Source: Streptomyces sp. Tue6028
GTDB lineage: Bacteria > Actinomycetota > Actinomycetes > Streptomycetales > Streptomycetaceae
NCBI RefSeq assembly: GCF_002300165.1
Contig: NZ_MLCE01000031.1
Coordinates: forward strand, 62,001-126,000
DNA: 64,000 nt
Reading direction: 5' to 3'
Part shown: positions 24,595 through 33,823 of the stretch, in pieces
Position numbering within the stretch: the first letter of the stretch is position 1
Layout of the letters: each line of letters begins with the position of its first letter
Position numbers and translations under genes: made by a program
The notes under the pieces: model-generated
What the model saw: only the letters and a program-made list of their open reading frames with translations
Databases searched by the model: none
What the model was told of the DNA's origin: nothing

Positions 24595-25644
24595 TCACAT
24601 CCGGGAGCCGCCCCCGGGCGGTGCCGTCGACCCCCGCGGCGTCAGCACCGGGGTGGGCACCGGGTGCGACGCGGGCTCCTCGCCGGTGATCACGCCGAAC
24701 AACGTCCGCGCCACGTCCGCGCCGAAGCCGTGCACGTCGTGGCTCATGGCGGAGAGCGTCGGATGGGTGAGCCGGCACAGCTGGGAGTCGTCCCAGGCGA
24801 GCAGGGAGACGTCGCCCGGCACGCTCAGCCCCATCTCGGAGGCCACGGAGAGCCCGGCCACCGCCATGATGTCGTTGTCGTACACGATCGCGGTCGGCCG
24901 GTCCGGCGGCGCGGCCGACAGCAGCGAGCGCGTGGCCCGCGCCCCGGCGTCGCCCGAGAAGTCGGTCGCCACCTGCCAGGACCCGGCAAGGCCCAGCGTC
25001 CGGGCCGCCTCGTCGAACGCCGCCGTGCGGATGGTCGTGTGACCGAGGGGCGCCGCGCCGCCGACCCGGGCGATCCGCCGGTGTCCGAGCGCCGCAAGGT
25101 AGCGCACGGCCTCGGCGACGGCGGTCGCGTCGTCGGTCCACACGGAGGTGAGGGAGCCCGTCAGCGACGGATGGCCGACGGCGACGGCCGGCATGCCGAG
25201 CCGCTCCACCGCGGCGACCCTCGGGTCGTCGGCCCGGAAGTCGACCAGGATCGACCCGCTGATCTGCTTCCCCTTCCACCAGGCCTCCTGGAGCCCGACC
25301 TCCTCCTCCAGGTTCCGCACCAGACGCAGCAGCAGCGAGCACGAACGCTCGGTCAGCACGCCCTCCACCCCGGAGATGAACTCCATGTAGAAGGGTTCGA
25401 GTCCGAGCTGCTTGGCCGGCCGGCAGATCGCGAGCCCGACCACGTCCACCCGCTGGCTGGACAGCGACCGGGCGGTGAGGTTCGGCGCCCAGCCCAGCTC
25501 CCGGGCCGCGGCGAAGATCCGGTCGCGGGTGGCGTCCGACAGGCCGGGCTTGCGGTTGAAGGCGAGGGACACCGCGCCCTTCGAGACCCCGGCGCGCGCC
25601 GCGACGTCCTTGATGGTGACGCGGGGGGTCGGCACTGTCGTCAT
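24595..25644 (-). CDS. LacI-family transcriptional regulator
   Basis: 349 residues. The N-terminal LacI DNA-binding domain (VTIKDVAARAGVSKGAVSLAFNRKPGLSDATRDRI) is followed by the hinge (ARSLSSQRVDVVG) and a periplasmic-binding-protein-like sensor domain. ATG 25644 overlaps the beta-mannosidase stop by four bases, so both come from one transcript. It should bind the pair of CTAAACCGGTTTAG-like sites in front of that operon and repress both the glycosidase and the divergent importer until the sugar is present. Effector not determinable. Confidence 0.88.
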   Translation of the reverse strand: MTTVPTPRVTIKDVAARAGVSKGAVSLAFNRKPGLSDATRDRIFAAARELGWAPNLTARSLSSQRVDVVGLAICRPAKQLGLEPFYMEFISGVEGVLTERSCSLLLRLVRNLEEEVGLQEAWWKGKQISGSILVDFRADDPRVAAVERLGMPAVAVGHPSLTGSLTSVWTDDATAVAEAVRYLAALGHRRIARVGGAAPLGHTTIRTAAFDEAARTLGLAGSWQVATDFSGDAGARATRSLLSAAPPDRPTAIVYDNDIMAVAGLSVASEMGLSVPGDVSLLAWDDSQLCRLTHPTLSAMSHDVHGFGADVARTLFGVITGEEPASHPVPTPVLTPRGSTAPPGGGSRM

Positions 25645-28019
25645 CGGGTCGGCTCCACGCAGTACAGGGCGGATCGGGCGGCCGTCTCGGCCCACTCGTC
25701 CAGAGTCTTCCAGCCGCGTACGCCGATCGTGACCCGTTCGCCGGGAAGCAGCGTGACCAGGCCGGTGTCGGCCTCGGCGGCCGGGTCGAGGCGGTCCGCC
25801 TGGAGCAGCAGGTCCCGTACGAGGGTGTGGGCCGTCACGGTCACCGCGCCCGGCGCGACCGTGACGTCGAACCGGGGCCTCGGGTAGGGGACTTCACGGT
25901 CGGGCACGGGAAAGTGCAGGGCCCGTAGCCCGTCCGCGTCGGCCACCAGGAACTCCTTCGGCCCGGCCGGCCGCAGCTCGGGCGGTACGGGAACCTTGCC
26001 GACCGCGCGTGCGGCGGCGGAGAGGTCGAGCGTCGTCTCGCCCGTCGTCACGCCCTCGACGGACATCCGCCGCAGCCGGAGCGTGCCCCGCCAGGGCTGT
26101 GCGGACTGGTTGACCGCGGCGAGCACCAGGCCGCCGGTCCGGGGCAGCAGCGTCAGGAGCCGGTCCGCGTAGAGCCGCCGCAGTTCGTGGTAGAGCGGCT
26201 TGGCGCGTCCGTCGCCGTCGATCGTGGCCCAGGAGGTCACCGGCCAGCAGTCGTTGAGCTGCCAGAGGACCGTGCCGGCGCACACCGGCCAGTGCGCGCG
26301 CCAGTGCTCGATCCCGGCGGCCACCGCACGGGCCTGGTTGACCTGGTTGAGGTAGTGCCAGCGGTCGAAGTCGCCCTCGGGGGGCGGGAAGTGGCGGGCG
26401 AGTCCGCGCTCCAGCTTGCCGTTCCCGTCGTCGGCCTTCTGGTGGTGCAGCATGCCGGGGGAGTCGGGCGCGAGCGTCTCGCCGGGGAGCGCGCGGCGCA
26501 GCGTCGCGTAGGCGGGCGGTGCCTGCCAGCCGAACTCGGCGACGAAGCGCGGGACATGGAGGCGGTAGTCGGCGTAGTCCGTCCTGTTCCACACCTCCCA
26601 CGAGTGGTGGGTGCCGTGCGCCGGGTCGTTGGGGTGGTGGTCCCAGGAGCCGGACCACGGGCTGCCCGCCGCGTACGGCCGCGTCGGGTCCAGCTCGGCC
26701 ACCACCCGCGGCAGCAGCCCGAGGTAGTACCCCTCGCCCCACGAGTCCCCGGCCAGTCGCCGTTCCCAGTCCCAGTCCCTGAAGCCCCACAGGTTCTCGT
26801 TGTTGCCGTTCCACAGCACGAGCGAGGGGTGCGGCATCAGCCGTACGACGTTCTCGCGGGCCTCGGCCTCCACCTCGCCGCGCAGCGGCTGCTCCTCGGG
26901 GTACGCCGCGCAGGCGAAGGGGAAGTCCTGCCAGACCATCAGCCCCAGTTCGTCGCAGGCGTCGTAGAAGTCCTCGCTCTCGTAGATGCCGCCGCCCCAC
27001 ACGCGCACGAGGTCGACGCCCGCGGCGGCGGCCTGGCGGAGCCTGTGCCGGTAGCGCTCACGGGTGATCCGGGACGGGAGGGCGTCGTCCGGGATCCAGT
27101 TGACCCCCCGCGCGAAGAGCCGGACGCCGTTGACGACGAAGGTGAAGCCGCTGCCGTGGGCGTCGGCGCGGCGGTCCAGTTCCAGCGTGCGGAAGCCGAT
27201 GCGGCGGCGCCACGCGTCGAGCGGGCCGTGCGTGTCGCACAACGTCAACTCGACGTCGTACAAACGCTGTTCACCGTAGCCGCGGGGCCACCACAGCTCG
27301 GGGTCCGGGATCTCCAGCACGACCGTCCCGGAGGTGCCGTCGATCGTCCCGAAGGCCCGCACCCCGCCGGCCCGGGCCTCCACGGTGAGGCCGGCCTCGA
27401 CCCTGGTCCGCTCGACGTCCACGGCCAGCTCGACGCGTCCGACGCCCCGTTCGACGCTCACCAGCGGCCGTACCCGGGCGATCCGCGCGGTCGACCAGTG
27501 CTCCAGCCGCACCGGGCGCCAGATCCCGGCGGTGACCAGCGTCGGCCCCCAGTCCCAGCCGAAGGAGCAGGCCATCTTCCGCAGGTACTGGAAGGGTTCG
27601 GGATAGGCGTTCGGCCGCTCGCCGAGCCGGTCCCGCACCGCCTCGGCCGCGCCGTACGCCGAGGTGAAGTGCACCGAGAGCGGCCCGCTGAGCCCGGTGA
27701 CGTCGAAGCGGTAGGAGCGGTGCATGTTCCGTACCGAGCCGAGGAGCCGTCCGTCCAGCCGGATCTGTGCGGCGGTGTCCAGACCGTCGAAGACGAGGTC
27801 GGTCTGCTCGTGGCCGGACGTGGCGGGCAGGTCGACGTCGTACGTCCAGTCCCGCCGGCCCACCCACGCCACCTCGGTCTCGTTCCGGCCGAGGAACGGG
27901 TCCGCGATGGCGCCCGCCGCCAGCAGATCGGTGTGCACACAGCCCGGGACCGCGGCCGGAAGTGCGGCTCCCTCGTGCCGCAGGGTCCATCCCTCGGTGA
28001 GCGGTGTGACGTCCAGCAT
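25641..28019 (-). CDS. Beta-mannosidase, glycoside hydrolase family 2
   Basis: 792-residue GH2 enzyme without a signal peptide, so it acts on imported oligosaccharides in the cytoplasm. The N-terminal sugar-binding domain holds FDGLDTAAQIRLDG. The catalytic barrel has the acid/base Glu in WNGNNEN (about residue 408) and the nucleophile Glu in FVAEFGWQ (about 494), the beta-mannosidase versions of these motifs. GVNWIPDDALPSR also fits that subfamily. ATG 28019. It is co-transcribed with a LacI regulator and divergent from a sugar importer, pointing to use of beta-manno-oligosaccharides. Confidence 0.88.
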   Translation of the reverse strand: MLDVTPLTEGWTLRHEGAALPAAVPGCVHTDLLAAGAIADPFLGRNETEVAWVGRRDWTYDVDLPATSGHEQTDLVFDGLDTAAQIRLDGRLLGSVRNMHRSYRFDVTGLSGPLSVHFTSAYGAAEAVRDRLGERPNAYPEPFQYLRKMACSFGWDWGPTLVTAGIWRPVRLEHWSTARIARVRPLVSVERGVGRVELAVDVERTRVEAGLTVEARAGGVRAFGTIDGTSGTVVLEIPDPELWWPRGYGEQRLYDVELTLCDTHGPLDAWRRRIGFRTLELDRRADAHGSGFTFVVNGVRLFARGVNWIPDDALPSRITRERYRHRLRQAAAAGVDLVRVWGGGIYESEDFYDACDELGLMVWQDFPFACAAYPEEQPLRGEVEAEARENVVRLMPHPSLVLWNGNNENLWGFRDWDWERRLAGDSWGEGYYLGLLPRVVAELDPTRPYAAGSPWSGSWDHHPNDPAHGTHHSWEVWNRTDYADYRLHVPRFVAEFGWQAPPAYATLRRALPGETLAPDSPGMLHHQKADDGNGKLERGLARHFPPPEGDFDRWHYLNQVNQARAVAAGIEHWRAHWPVCAGTVLWQLNDCWPVTSWATIDGDGRAKPLYHELRRLYADRLLTLLPRTGGLVLAAVNQSAQPWRGTLRLRRMSVEGVTTGETTLDLSAAARAVGKVPVPPELRPAGPKEFLVADADGLRALHFPVPDREVPYPRPRFDVTVAPGAVTVTAHTLVRDLLLQADRLDPAAEADTGLVTLLPGERVTIGVRGWKTLDEWAETAARSALYCVEPTR

Positions 28020-28028
28020 GCGTACTCC

Positions 28029-28042
28029 CTAAACCGGTTGAG
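28029..28042. promoter_or_regulatory. LacI-type operator 1
   Basis: CTAAACCGGTTGAG, one mismatch from the palindrome CTAAACCGGTTTAG. It lies nine bases before the beta-mannosidase start, and is a probable site for the adjacent LacI regulator. Confidence 0.75.
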
Positions 28043-28095
28043 GCAGTAGACACCAGTGGCTGCGAAAGATTTCGGAATCGTTGGCGGAATAGTGA

Positions 28096-28109
28096 CTTTA
28101 CCGGTTTAG
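28096..28109. promoter_or_regulatory. LacI-type operator 2
   Basis: CTTTACCGGTTTAG, two mismatches from the palindrome CTAAACCGGTTTAG. It is spaced 67 bases from operator 1, so a tetramer or two dimers could control both divergent promoters together. Confidence 0.75.
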
Positions 28110-28163
28110 CGGCGGCTGTCAGAGTGCCGAACCAGCCAACCGAGGTGAACGGAGCTGGTGCAG

Positions 28164-29486
28164 ATGAACCGCCGCACGTCATTCGCCGGAACACTGCTCG
28201 CCGCCGCACTGCTGGCCGCGGGCTGCACGGGGAGCGGAGGCGCGTCGAAGGGCGCGGACGCCAAGGCCCCCGACGACCCCGCCAAGGTGTCCGGGACCAT
28301 CAAGGTCCTCACGCAGCGGACCGATCTCGTGCAGGACGGCACGATGAAGAAGTACGCCGCCGAGTTCAACAAGACCTACCCGAAGGTCGAGGTCGAGTTC
28401 GAGGCCGTCACCGACTACGAGGGTGAGGTCAAGATCCGCATGAACACGGAGAACTACGGCGACGTCCTCATGATCCCGGCCGTGATCAAGAAGGGCGACT
28501 ACCCCAAGTTCTTCGCCTCGCTCGGCACGTCCGCCGAGCGCTCCAGGAAGTACCGCTTCACGGACTTCACCACGGTCGGCGGCAAGGTCTACGGACAGAG
28601 CCCGATCGGCGTGACCCCGGGCTTCGTCTACAACAAACGGGTCTGGAAGGACGCGGGGATCACCGACTGGCCCACCACCCCGGACGCGTTCATCGACGAC
28701 CTCCGGGCGATCAAGGCCAGGACGAAGGCCGTCCCGTACTACACGAACTTCAAGGACAAGTGGCCGCTCACGTCCTGGACGTCCGCCAACGGGTCCGCGA
28801 GCTGCGACACCGGGGCGACCACCGCCCTCGCCGACGGCGACCCCTGGGCCGAGGGCGCCGATCTGCGCGTCGCCGACACCCTGCTCTACGACGTCGTCCA
28901 CGACGGGCTCGCCGAGAAGGACCCGACGACCACCAACTGGGAAGGCTCCAAACCCCGGCTGGCGAAGGGCGACATCGCCACCATGTGGCTCGGCTCCTGG
29001 GCGATCACGCAGTTCCGGGCCGCCGCCGAGCAGGCCGGCACGGACCCCGACGACATCGGCTTCATGCCTTTCCCCGTCCAGGTCGGCGGCAGGTTCTGCG
29101 CCGTGGTGGCGCCCGACTACAACCAGGCCGTCAACGTCCACTCCGCCCACAAGGAGGCCGCCCGTGCCTGGATCGACTGGTTCACCGACCGGTCGGGCTA
29201 CGCGGACGACAACCTGACCCTCTCCCCGGTCAAGGGAGCGCCGCTGCCGGACGTGCTGAAGCCGTACCAGGACGCGGGCGTGAAGTTCATCGAACTCGAC
29301 GACACCGACGGAGCCACCGTCAAGGCCATCGACAACCAGTCCGAGGTCGGCATCTACGCCCCCGACTACCGCCAGAACCTCGTCGACCTCGCCCGCGGCG
29401 CCAGGAAGGGCAGCCTCGACGACTTCTTCGCAGACCTCGGCAAGCGCTGGACCGAGGCGGCCCGGACCGTCGGGTCCGGGTCCTGA
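28164..29486 (+). CDS. Sugar ABC transporter substrate-binding lipoprotein
   Basis: 440-residue extracellular solute-binding protein, family 1. The lipobox is LAAGC (ALLAAGCTGSG), followed by TIKVLTQRTDLVQDG and the sugar-binding fold with MWLGSWAI and APDYNQAVNVHSAHKEA. ATG 28164 is preferred to GTG 28158 because GGAG at 28151-28154 is nine bases upstream of it and only three from the GTG. First gene of an importer operon divergent from beta-mannosidase and behind two LacI operators. Probable ligand: beta-mannobiose or similar, inferred from the neighbours. No ATPase is encoded nearby, so the shared MsiK ATPase is likely used. Confidence 0.87.
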   Translation: MNRRTSFAGTLLAAALLAAGCTGSGGASKGADAKAPDDPAKVSGTIKVLTQRTDLVQDGTMKKYAAEFNKTYPKVEVEFEAVTDYEGEVKIRMNTENYGDVLMIPAVIKKGDYPKFFASLGTSAERSRKYRFTDFTTVGGKVYGQSPIGVTPGFVYNKRVWKDAGITDWPTTPDAFIDDLRAIKARTKAVPYYTNFKDKWPLTSWTSANGSASCDTGATTALADGDPWAEGADLRVADTLLYDVVHDGLAEKDPTTTNWEGSKPRLAKGDIATMWLGSWAITQFRAAAEQAGTDPDDIGFMPFPVQVGGRFCAVVAPDYNQAVNVHSAHKEAARAWIDWFTDRSGYADDNLTLSPVKGAPLPDVLKPYQDAGVKFIELDDTDGATVKAIDNQSEVGIYAPDYRQNLVDLARGARKGSLDDFFADLGKRWTEAARTVGSGS

Positions 29487-30457
29487 TGAACGGCGACGAC
29501 ACCGGGACCGTGATGACGGACGCCCTCGGTACGGCGGCGCGGCCCGCGACGGCCCCGCCGCCCGCCGCCCGGGGGCGCGCCCCACGCGGCGTACGCCTGT
29601 GGCGCGGCCTGACCCCCTGGCTCTTCCTCGCCGCCCCGCTCGCCCTGCTGATCACCTTCACGTACGCGCCCGTCGCCAACATGATCGCGTACAGCTTCAC
29701 CGACTGGGACGGTGTCAGCCCCGACCTGCACTACACGGGCGCCGAGAACTACGTCGAACTCTTCACCCGGCCCGAGCTGTTCCAGGTGTTCTTCGTCAGC
29801 GGCTACTACCTGGCCGCCTCGGTCGTACAGATCGCCGTCGCCCTCTACTTCGCGACGATCCTGAGCTTCGACGTCCGCTTCCGGAACTTCTTCAAGGGCG
29901 TGCTCTTCTTCCCGTACCTCGTCAACGGCGTCGCGATCGGCTTCGTCTTCCTCTACTTCTTCCAGGACGGCGGCACCCTCGACTCCGTCCTCGGACTGTT
30001 CGGACACCACTCCGACCGGGCGTGGCTCGGCACCTCGGTGTCCGCCAACACCTCCCTGGCCGGGGTCTCCGTCTGGCGCTACACCGGCCTGAACTTCGTG
30101 CTGTTCCTCGGCGCGATCCAGTCGATCCCGGGCGAACTGTACGAGGCGTCCGAGCTGGACGGCGCCCATCGATGGCACCAGTTCCGGTACATCGTCCTGC
30201 CCGGCATCAAGCCTGTCCTCAGCCTCTCCGTGATCCTCTCCGTCTCCGGCTCGCTGTCCGCGTTCGACGTGCCGTTCATCATGACCGGCGGCGCGACCGG
30301 CACGGAGACCTTCGTGATCCAGACCGTGAAACTGGCCTTCCAGTTCAACAAGACGGGCCTCGCGTCGGCGGCCGCGGTCGTGCTGCTGCTCATCATCCTG
30401 GCGGTGACGTGGGTGCAGCGGCGCCTCGTCCCGGACGACAAGGTGGATCTCGTATGA
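29486..30457 (+). CDS. Sugar ABC transporter permease (MalF type)
   Basis: 323-residue permease with about six spans after a 40-residue Ala/Pro-rich cytoplasmic tail. The EAA loop reads YEASELDGAHRWHQFRYIVLPGIKP. ATG 29486 overlaps the stop of the binding protein by one base (TGATG). It pairs with the next gene to form the translocation pore. Members of this group import oligosaccharides. Confidence 0.88.
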   Translation: MNGDDTGTVMTDALGTAARPATAPPPAARGRAPRGVRLWRGLTPWLFLAAPLALLITFTYAPVANMIAYSFTDWDGVSPDLHYTGAENYVELFTRPELFQVFFVSGYYLAASVVQIAVALYFATILSFDVRFRNFFKGVLFFPYLVNGVAIGFVFLYFFQDGGTLDSVLGLFGHHSDRAWLGTSVSANTSLAGVSVWRYTGLNFVLFLGAIQSIPGELYEASELDGAHRWHQFRYIVLPGIKPVLSLSVILSVSGSLSAFDVPFIMTGGATGTETFVIQTVKLAFQFNKTGLASAAAVVLLLIILAVTWVQRRLVPDDKVDLV

Positions 30458-31308
30458 CACTGCCGGGAACGACGCCCGCGGGCCGTCGCCGGGCCGCCCG
30501 CAGCCTCACGTACCTGTCGCTCGCCGTCGCCTCCGTCGTCGTGCTGCTCCCGCTCGCCGTCGTCCTGCTCACCTCCCTCAAGTCCTCGAAGGAGATGGCG
30601 GACGGCAGCGGCGCGCTCGCGCTGCCCGACGACTTCCTGAACTTCCACAACTACGTGACGGCGTTCCGGGACGGCGGGATGCCGGCGGCCTTCGGCAACA
30701 CGGCCTTCATCCTGCTCTTCTCCGTCACCGGCACGGTGATCATCGGCTCGATGGCGGCGTACGCGATCGACCGCTTCACGTTCCGCTTCAAGAAGCTGGT
30801 GGTCGCGCTCTTCCTGATCGCCACGCTCGTACCGGGCGTCACGACACAGGTCGCGACCTTCCAGATCGTCGACCGCTTCGGCCTGTTCGACACCCGCTGG
30901 GCACCGATCGTGCTCTACATGGGCACGGACATCGTGTCGATCTACATCTTCCTGCAGTTCGTCCGGTCCATCCCCGTCTCCCTGGACGAGGCCGCGCGCC
31001 TCGACGGCGCCAACGCCTTCACGATCTACTGGAAGATCATCCTTCCGCTGCTCAGGCCCGCCGTCGCCACGGTCGTGATCGTGAAGGGGATCACCGTCTA
31101 CAACGACTTCTACCTCCCCTTCCTCTACATGCCGTCCGAGGATCTTGGCGTGATCTCGACGTCGCTGTTCCGGTTCAAGGGGCCGTTCGGGGCGCATTGG
31201 GAGACGATCTCGGCCGGCGCGGTGCTCGTCATCCTGCCGACCTTGATCGTCTTCCTGTTCCTCCAGCGGTTCATCTACAACGGCTTCACCCGGGGGGCGA
31301 CGAAATGA
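30454..31308 (+). CDS. Sugar ABC transporter permease (MalG type)
   Basis: 284-residue second permease, about six spans, with the EAA loop DEAARLDGANAFTIYWKIILPL and the C-terminal RFIYNGFTRGATK. ATG 30454 overlaps the previous stop (ATGA), so all three importer genes are translationally coupled. The gene ends nine bases before the convergent RNase D-like gene, leaving no separate terminator between them. Confidence 0.88.
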   Translation: MTLPGTTPAGRRRAARSLTYLSLAVASVVVLLPLAVVLLTSLKSSKEMADGSGALALPDDFLNFHNYVTAFRDGGMPAAFGNTAFILLFSVTGTVIIGSMAAYAIDRFTFRFKKLVVALFLIATLVPGVTTQVATFQIVDRFGLFDTRWAPIVLYMGTDIVSIYIFLQFVRSIPVSLDEAARLDGANAFTIYWKIILPLLRPAVATVVIVKGITVYNDFYLPFLYMPSEDLGVISTSLFRFKGPFGAHWETISAGAVLVILPTLIVFLFLQRFIYNGFTRGATK

Positions 31309-31317
31309 GCGCGGGCG

Positions 31318-32601
31318 TCAGCCCTTGGGAGCCTTCGCCGAAAGCGCCGTCACCAGCACCGGGGCGACCTGCTCGACCTGCCAGGGCCGCGCCCCGTACC
31401 CGGTCAGCGCGGTGGCCACGGACGCCGTGTCCGGCGCCGCGGGCGGCTCCCAGCACACCCGCCGCACCGTGTCCGGCGTGATCAGGTTCTCCTGCGGCAT
31501 GCCGAGCTCCTCGGCCAGCGCGGACACCGCGGCGCGAGCCGCGGACAGCCGCGCGGCGGCGGCGGGGTCCTTGTCGGCCCAGGCGCGCGGCGGCGGGGGG
31601 CCGGTCACCGGCTGGCCCGGCTGCGGCAGTTCGGCCTCCGGCAGCGCCTTCGCGCGGTCGACCGCGGCCTGCCACTGCTCCAACTGGCGGCGCCCCATGC
31701 GGTGTCCGAAGCCGGTGAGCGCGGCGAGGGCGTGCGCGTTGGCGGGCAGGCCCAGCGCCGCCTCGACGATCGCCGCGTCCCCGAGGACCTTGCCGGGCGA
31801 GACGTCCCGGCGCTGGGCGACGCGGTCCCGGGCCTCCCACAGCTCCCGTACGACCGCCATCTGCCGGCGGCGGCGCACCTTGTGCATCCCCGACGTGCGG
31901 CGCCAGGGGTCCTTGCGCGGCGGGGCGGGCTCGGCCTGCGCGATGGCGTCGAACTCCTGCTGGGCCCATTCCAGCTTGCCCTGCCGGTCGAGCTCCTTCT
32001 CCAGGGCGTCGCGCAGGTCGACGAGCAGCTCCACGTCGAGCGCGGCGTAGCGCAGCCAGGGCTCGGGCAGCGGGCGGGTCGACCAGTCGACGGCGGAGTG
32101 TCCCTTCTCCAGGACGAAACCGAGCACGCTCTCGACCATGGCGCCGAGGCCCACCCGGGGGAACCCGGCGAGCCGGCCGGCCAGCTCGGTGTCGAAGATC
32201 CGGGTGGGGACCATGCCTATCTCGCGCAGGCAGGGCAGGTCCTGGGTGGCCGCGTGCAGCACCCACTCCACGCCGGAGATCGCCTCGCCGAGGCCGGACA
32301 GATCGGGGCACGCGACGGGGTCGATCAGCGCGGTCCCGGCACCCTCGCGGCGCAGCTGCACCAGATAGGCGCGCTGGCCGTATCGGTACCCGGACGCGCG
32401 TTCGGCGTCGACGGCGACGGGGCCGGATCCGGCGGCGAAGGCGGCGATCACCTGCGCGAGCGAGGCGTCGTCGGCGATCACGGGCGGAATGCCGTCTCGG
32501 GGCTCAAGCAAAGGGATCGGCGCCGATTCGACGTCGTCCGGAGGGGCGCCTCCGGTGGTTCGCAGTGAGCTGTCTGCTGCGGTCTCTTGGGCGTCGGTCA
32601 C
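31318..32601 (-). CDS. rnd: RNase D-like 3'-5' exoribonuclease with HRDC domain
   Basis: 427 residues. The DEDD exonuclease domain (about 45-215) shows VAVDAERASGYRYGQRAYLVQL (Exo I, with Asp/Glu), HAATQDLPCL (Exo II) and YAALDVELLVDL (Exo III). HRDC-like helices follow (about 240-320, RRRRQMAVVRELWEARD, then LPANAHALAALTGF). The C-terminal domain is actinobacterial. Expected role: 3' trimming of stable RNA. GTG 32601 has no clear ribosome site and may be leaderless. Confidence 0.85.
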   Translation of the reverse strand: MTDAQETAADSSLRTTGGAPPDDVESAPIPLLEPRDGIPPVIADDASLAQVIAAFAAGSGPVAVDAERASGYRYGQRAYLVQLRREGAGTALIDPVACPDLSGLGEAISGVEWVLHAATQDLPCLREIGMVPTRIFDTELAGRLAGFPRVGLGAMVESVLGFVLEKGHSAVDWSTRPLPEPWLRYAALDVELLVDLRDALEKELDRQGKLEWAQQEFDAIAQAEPAPPRKDPWRRTSGMHKVRRRRQMAVVRELWEARDRVAQRRDVSPGKVLGDAAIVEAALGLPANAHALAALTGFGHRMGRRQLEQWQAAVDRAKALPEAELPQPGQPVTGPPPPRAWADKDPAAAARLSAARAAVSALAEELGMPQENLITPDTVRRVCWEPPAAPDTASVATALTGYGARPWQVEQVAPVLVTALSAKAPKG

Positions 32602-32628
32602 CTGTCAAGGGTATCTGTGTATCGACAA

Positions 32629-32660
32629 CGCCCGCCGACGGAACGTTCCGTCGACGGGCG
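32629..32660. terminator. Hairpin after the LuxR regulator gene
   Basis: A nearly perfect 32-base palindrome with 15 of 16 pairs matched and almost no loop, including GACGGAACGTTCCGTC. It lies 77 bases beyond the regulator stop and just upstream of the RNase D start. Because its centre is a perfect palindrome it could alternatively be a protein site. Confidence 0.65.
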
Positions 32661-32736
32661 TCTGAGGGTCGTAAACCAGTCAGGTCAGTGAAACATCCGG
32701 TTCACGGGTGGGAGACGGGTGGGGGCGGGGCGGGGT

Positions 32737-33399
32737 TCAGTGGATGATGCCGGTCCGCAGCGCGACCGCCACCATCCCGGCGCGGTCGCCCGTGCCGAGC
32801 TTGCGGGCGATGCGGGCGAGGTGGCTCTTGACGGTCAGCGCGGACAGGCCCATGGAGACGCCGATGGCCTTGTTCGACTGGCCCTCCGCGACCAGTCGAA
32901 GGACCTCGACCTCTCGTCCGGACAGTTCGCGGTAGCCGCCCGGGTGGCTCGGGGCACCCGGGGGGCGGCGGTGCATACGGGCGGCGGCCGAGCCGATCGG
33001 TGCGGCGCCGGGCCGGGTGGGGAGCCCGACATTCGTTCGGGTGCCGGTGACGACATAGCCCTTGACGCCGCCCGCCAGGGCGTTGCGTACGGCGCCGATG
33101 TCGTCGGCGGCGGAGAGGGCGAGGCCGTTGGGCCAGCCCGCGGCTCGGGTCTCGGACAGCAGGGTGAGCCCGCTGCCGTCGGGCAGATGGACGTCGGCGA
33201 CGCAGATGTCACGCGGGTTGCCGATTCGGGGACGGGCCTCCGCGACGGACGACGCCTCGATGACGTCGCGCACTCCGAGCGCCCACAGGTGGCGGGTGAC
33301 GGTGGAGCGGACCCGGGGGTCGGCCACGACCACCATGGCGGTCGGCTTGTTGGGGCGGTAGGCGACCAGGCTTGCGGGCTGCTCGAGGAGAACGGACAC
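32737..33399 (-). CDS. LuxR-family response-regulator-like transcription factor
   Basis: 220 residues. The receiver-like domain (about 20-125) has a phospho-acceptor position in CVADVHLPDGSGLTLL, but only one Asp near the acidic pocket (VVVADPRVRS), so phosphorylation may be atypical. The C-terminal LuxR helix-turn-helix reads LSGREVEVLRLVAEGQSNKAIG then LTVKSHLARIARKLGTGDRAGMVAVALR. GTG 33399 is chosen because AGGAGG is just upstream; the longer frame from 33489 lacks one. No histidine kinase is adjacent, so it is an orphan regulator. Target genes unknown. Confidence 0.8.
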   Translation of the reverse strand: MSVLLEQPASLVAYRPNKPTAMVVVADPRVRSTVTRHLWALGVRDVIEASSVAEARPRIGNPRDICVADVHLPDGSGLTLLSETRAAGWPNGLALSAADDIGAVRNALAGGVKGYVVTGTRTNVGLPTRPGAAPIGSAAARMHRRPPGAPSHPGGYRELSGREVEVLRLVAEGQSNKAIGVSMGLSALTVKSHLARIARKLGTGDRAGMVAVALRTGIIH

Positions 33400-33823
33400 C
33401 AGGCCTCCTGGGGTTCGGGACGGGACCGGCTCTGGGGATGGAGCCGGGACGAACCGTGCTTTCAAGGTCACAGACGTCTTCGGCACCAAACCCCTTGTCC
33501 TTTAGAGAATGATCACGATTTGGTGAGTAACAATCCGTGCAATTCGGACACGCGATCGATCATCCGAAGATCGAACCGAGTCGATCCGCGTCAAATCACG
33601 GCCGAAAGTGGCCGTATCGACAAAGAACCGGTAAGCGTGCGGTGAGAGACGGGCGCGTCGGCGTGCCGGGCCGAGGCCCGGCGGGCAGGGTCACCGCTGA
33701 CGGCACGGGTACGGACCACTTCGGCAGGAAGGCGTGGCGGAGCCGCCCCGAAGCGTGGCACGGCTGCGGAGCCTGCCCCGCGTGGCCGAGGTGCGACGGC
33801 TCACGGCGGGGGCGGGAACGCAC
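33400..33823. other. Intergenic region upstream of the LuxR gene
   Basis: 424 bases. The part nearest the LuxR gene is its 5' leader and includes a hairpin CCGGCTC (33426-33432)/GAGCCGG (33441-33447). An AT-richer section (33480-33620) is the likely promoter. A GCCGGGCC/GGCCCGGC hairpin (33665-33682) may terminate the DUF3000 gene. No convincing small gene seen. Confidence 0.5.
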
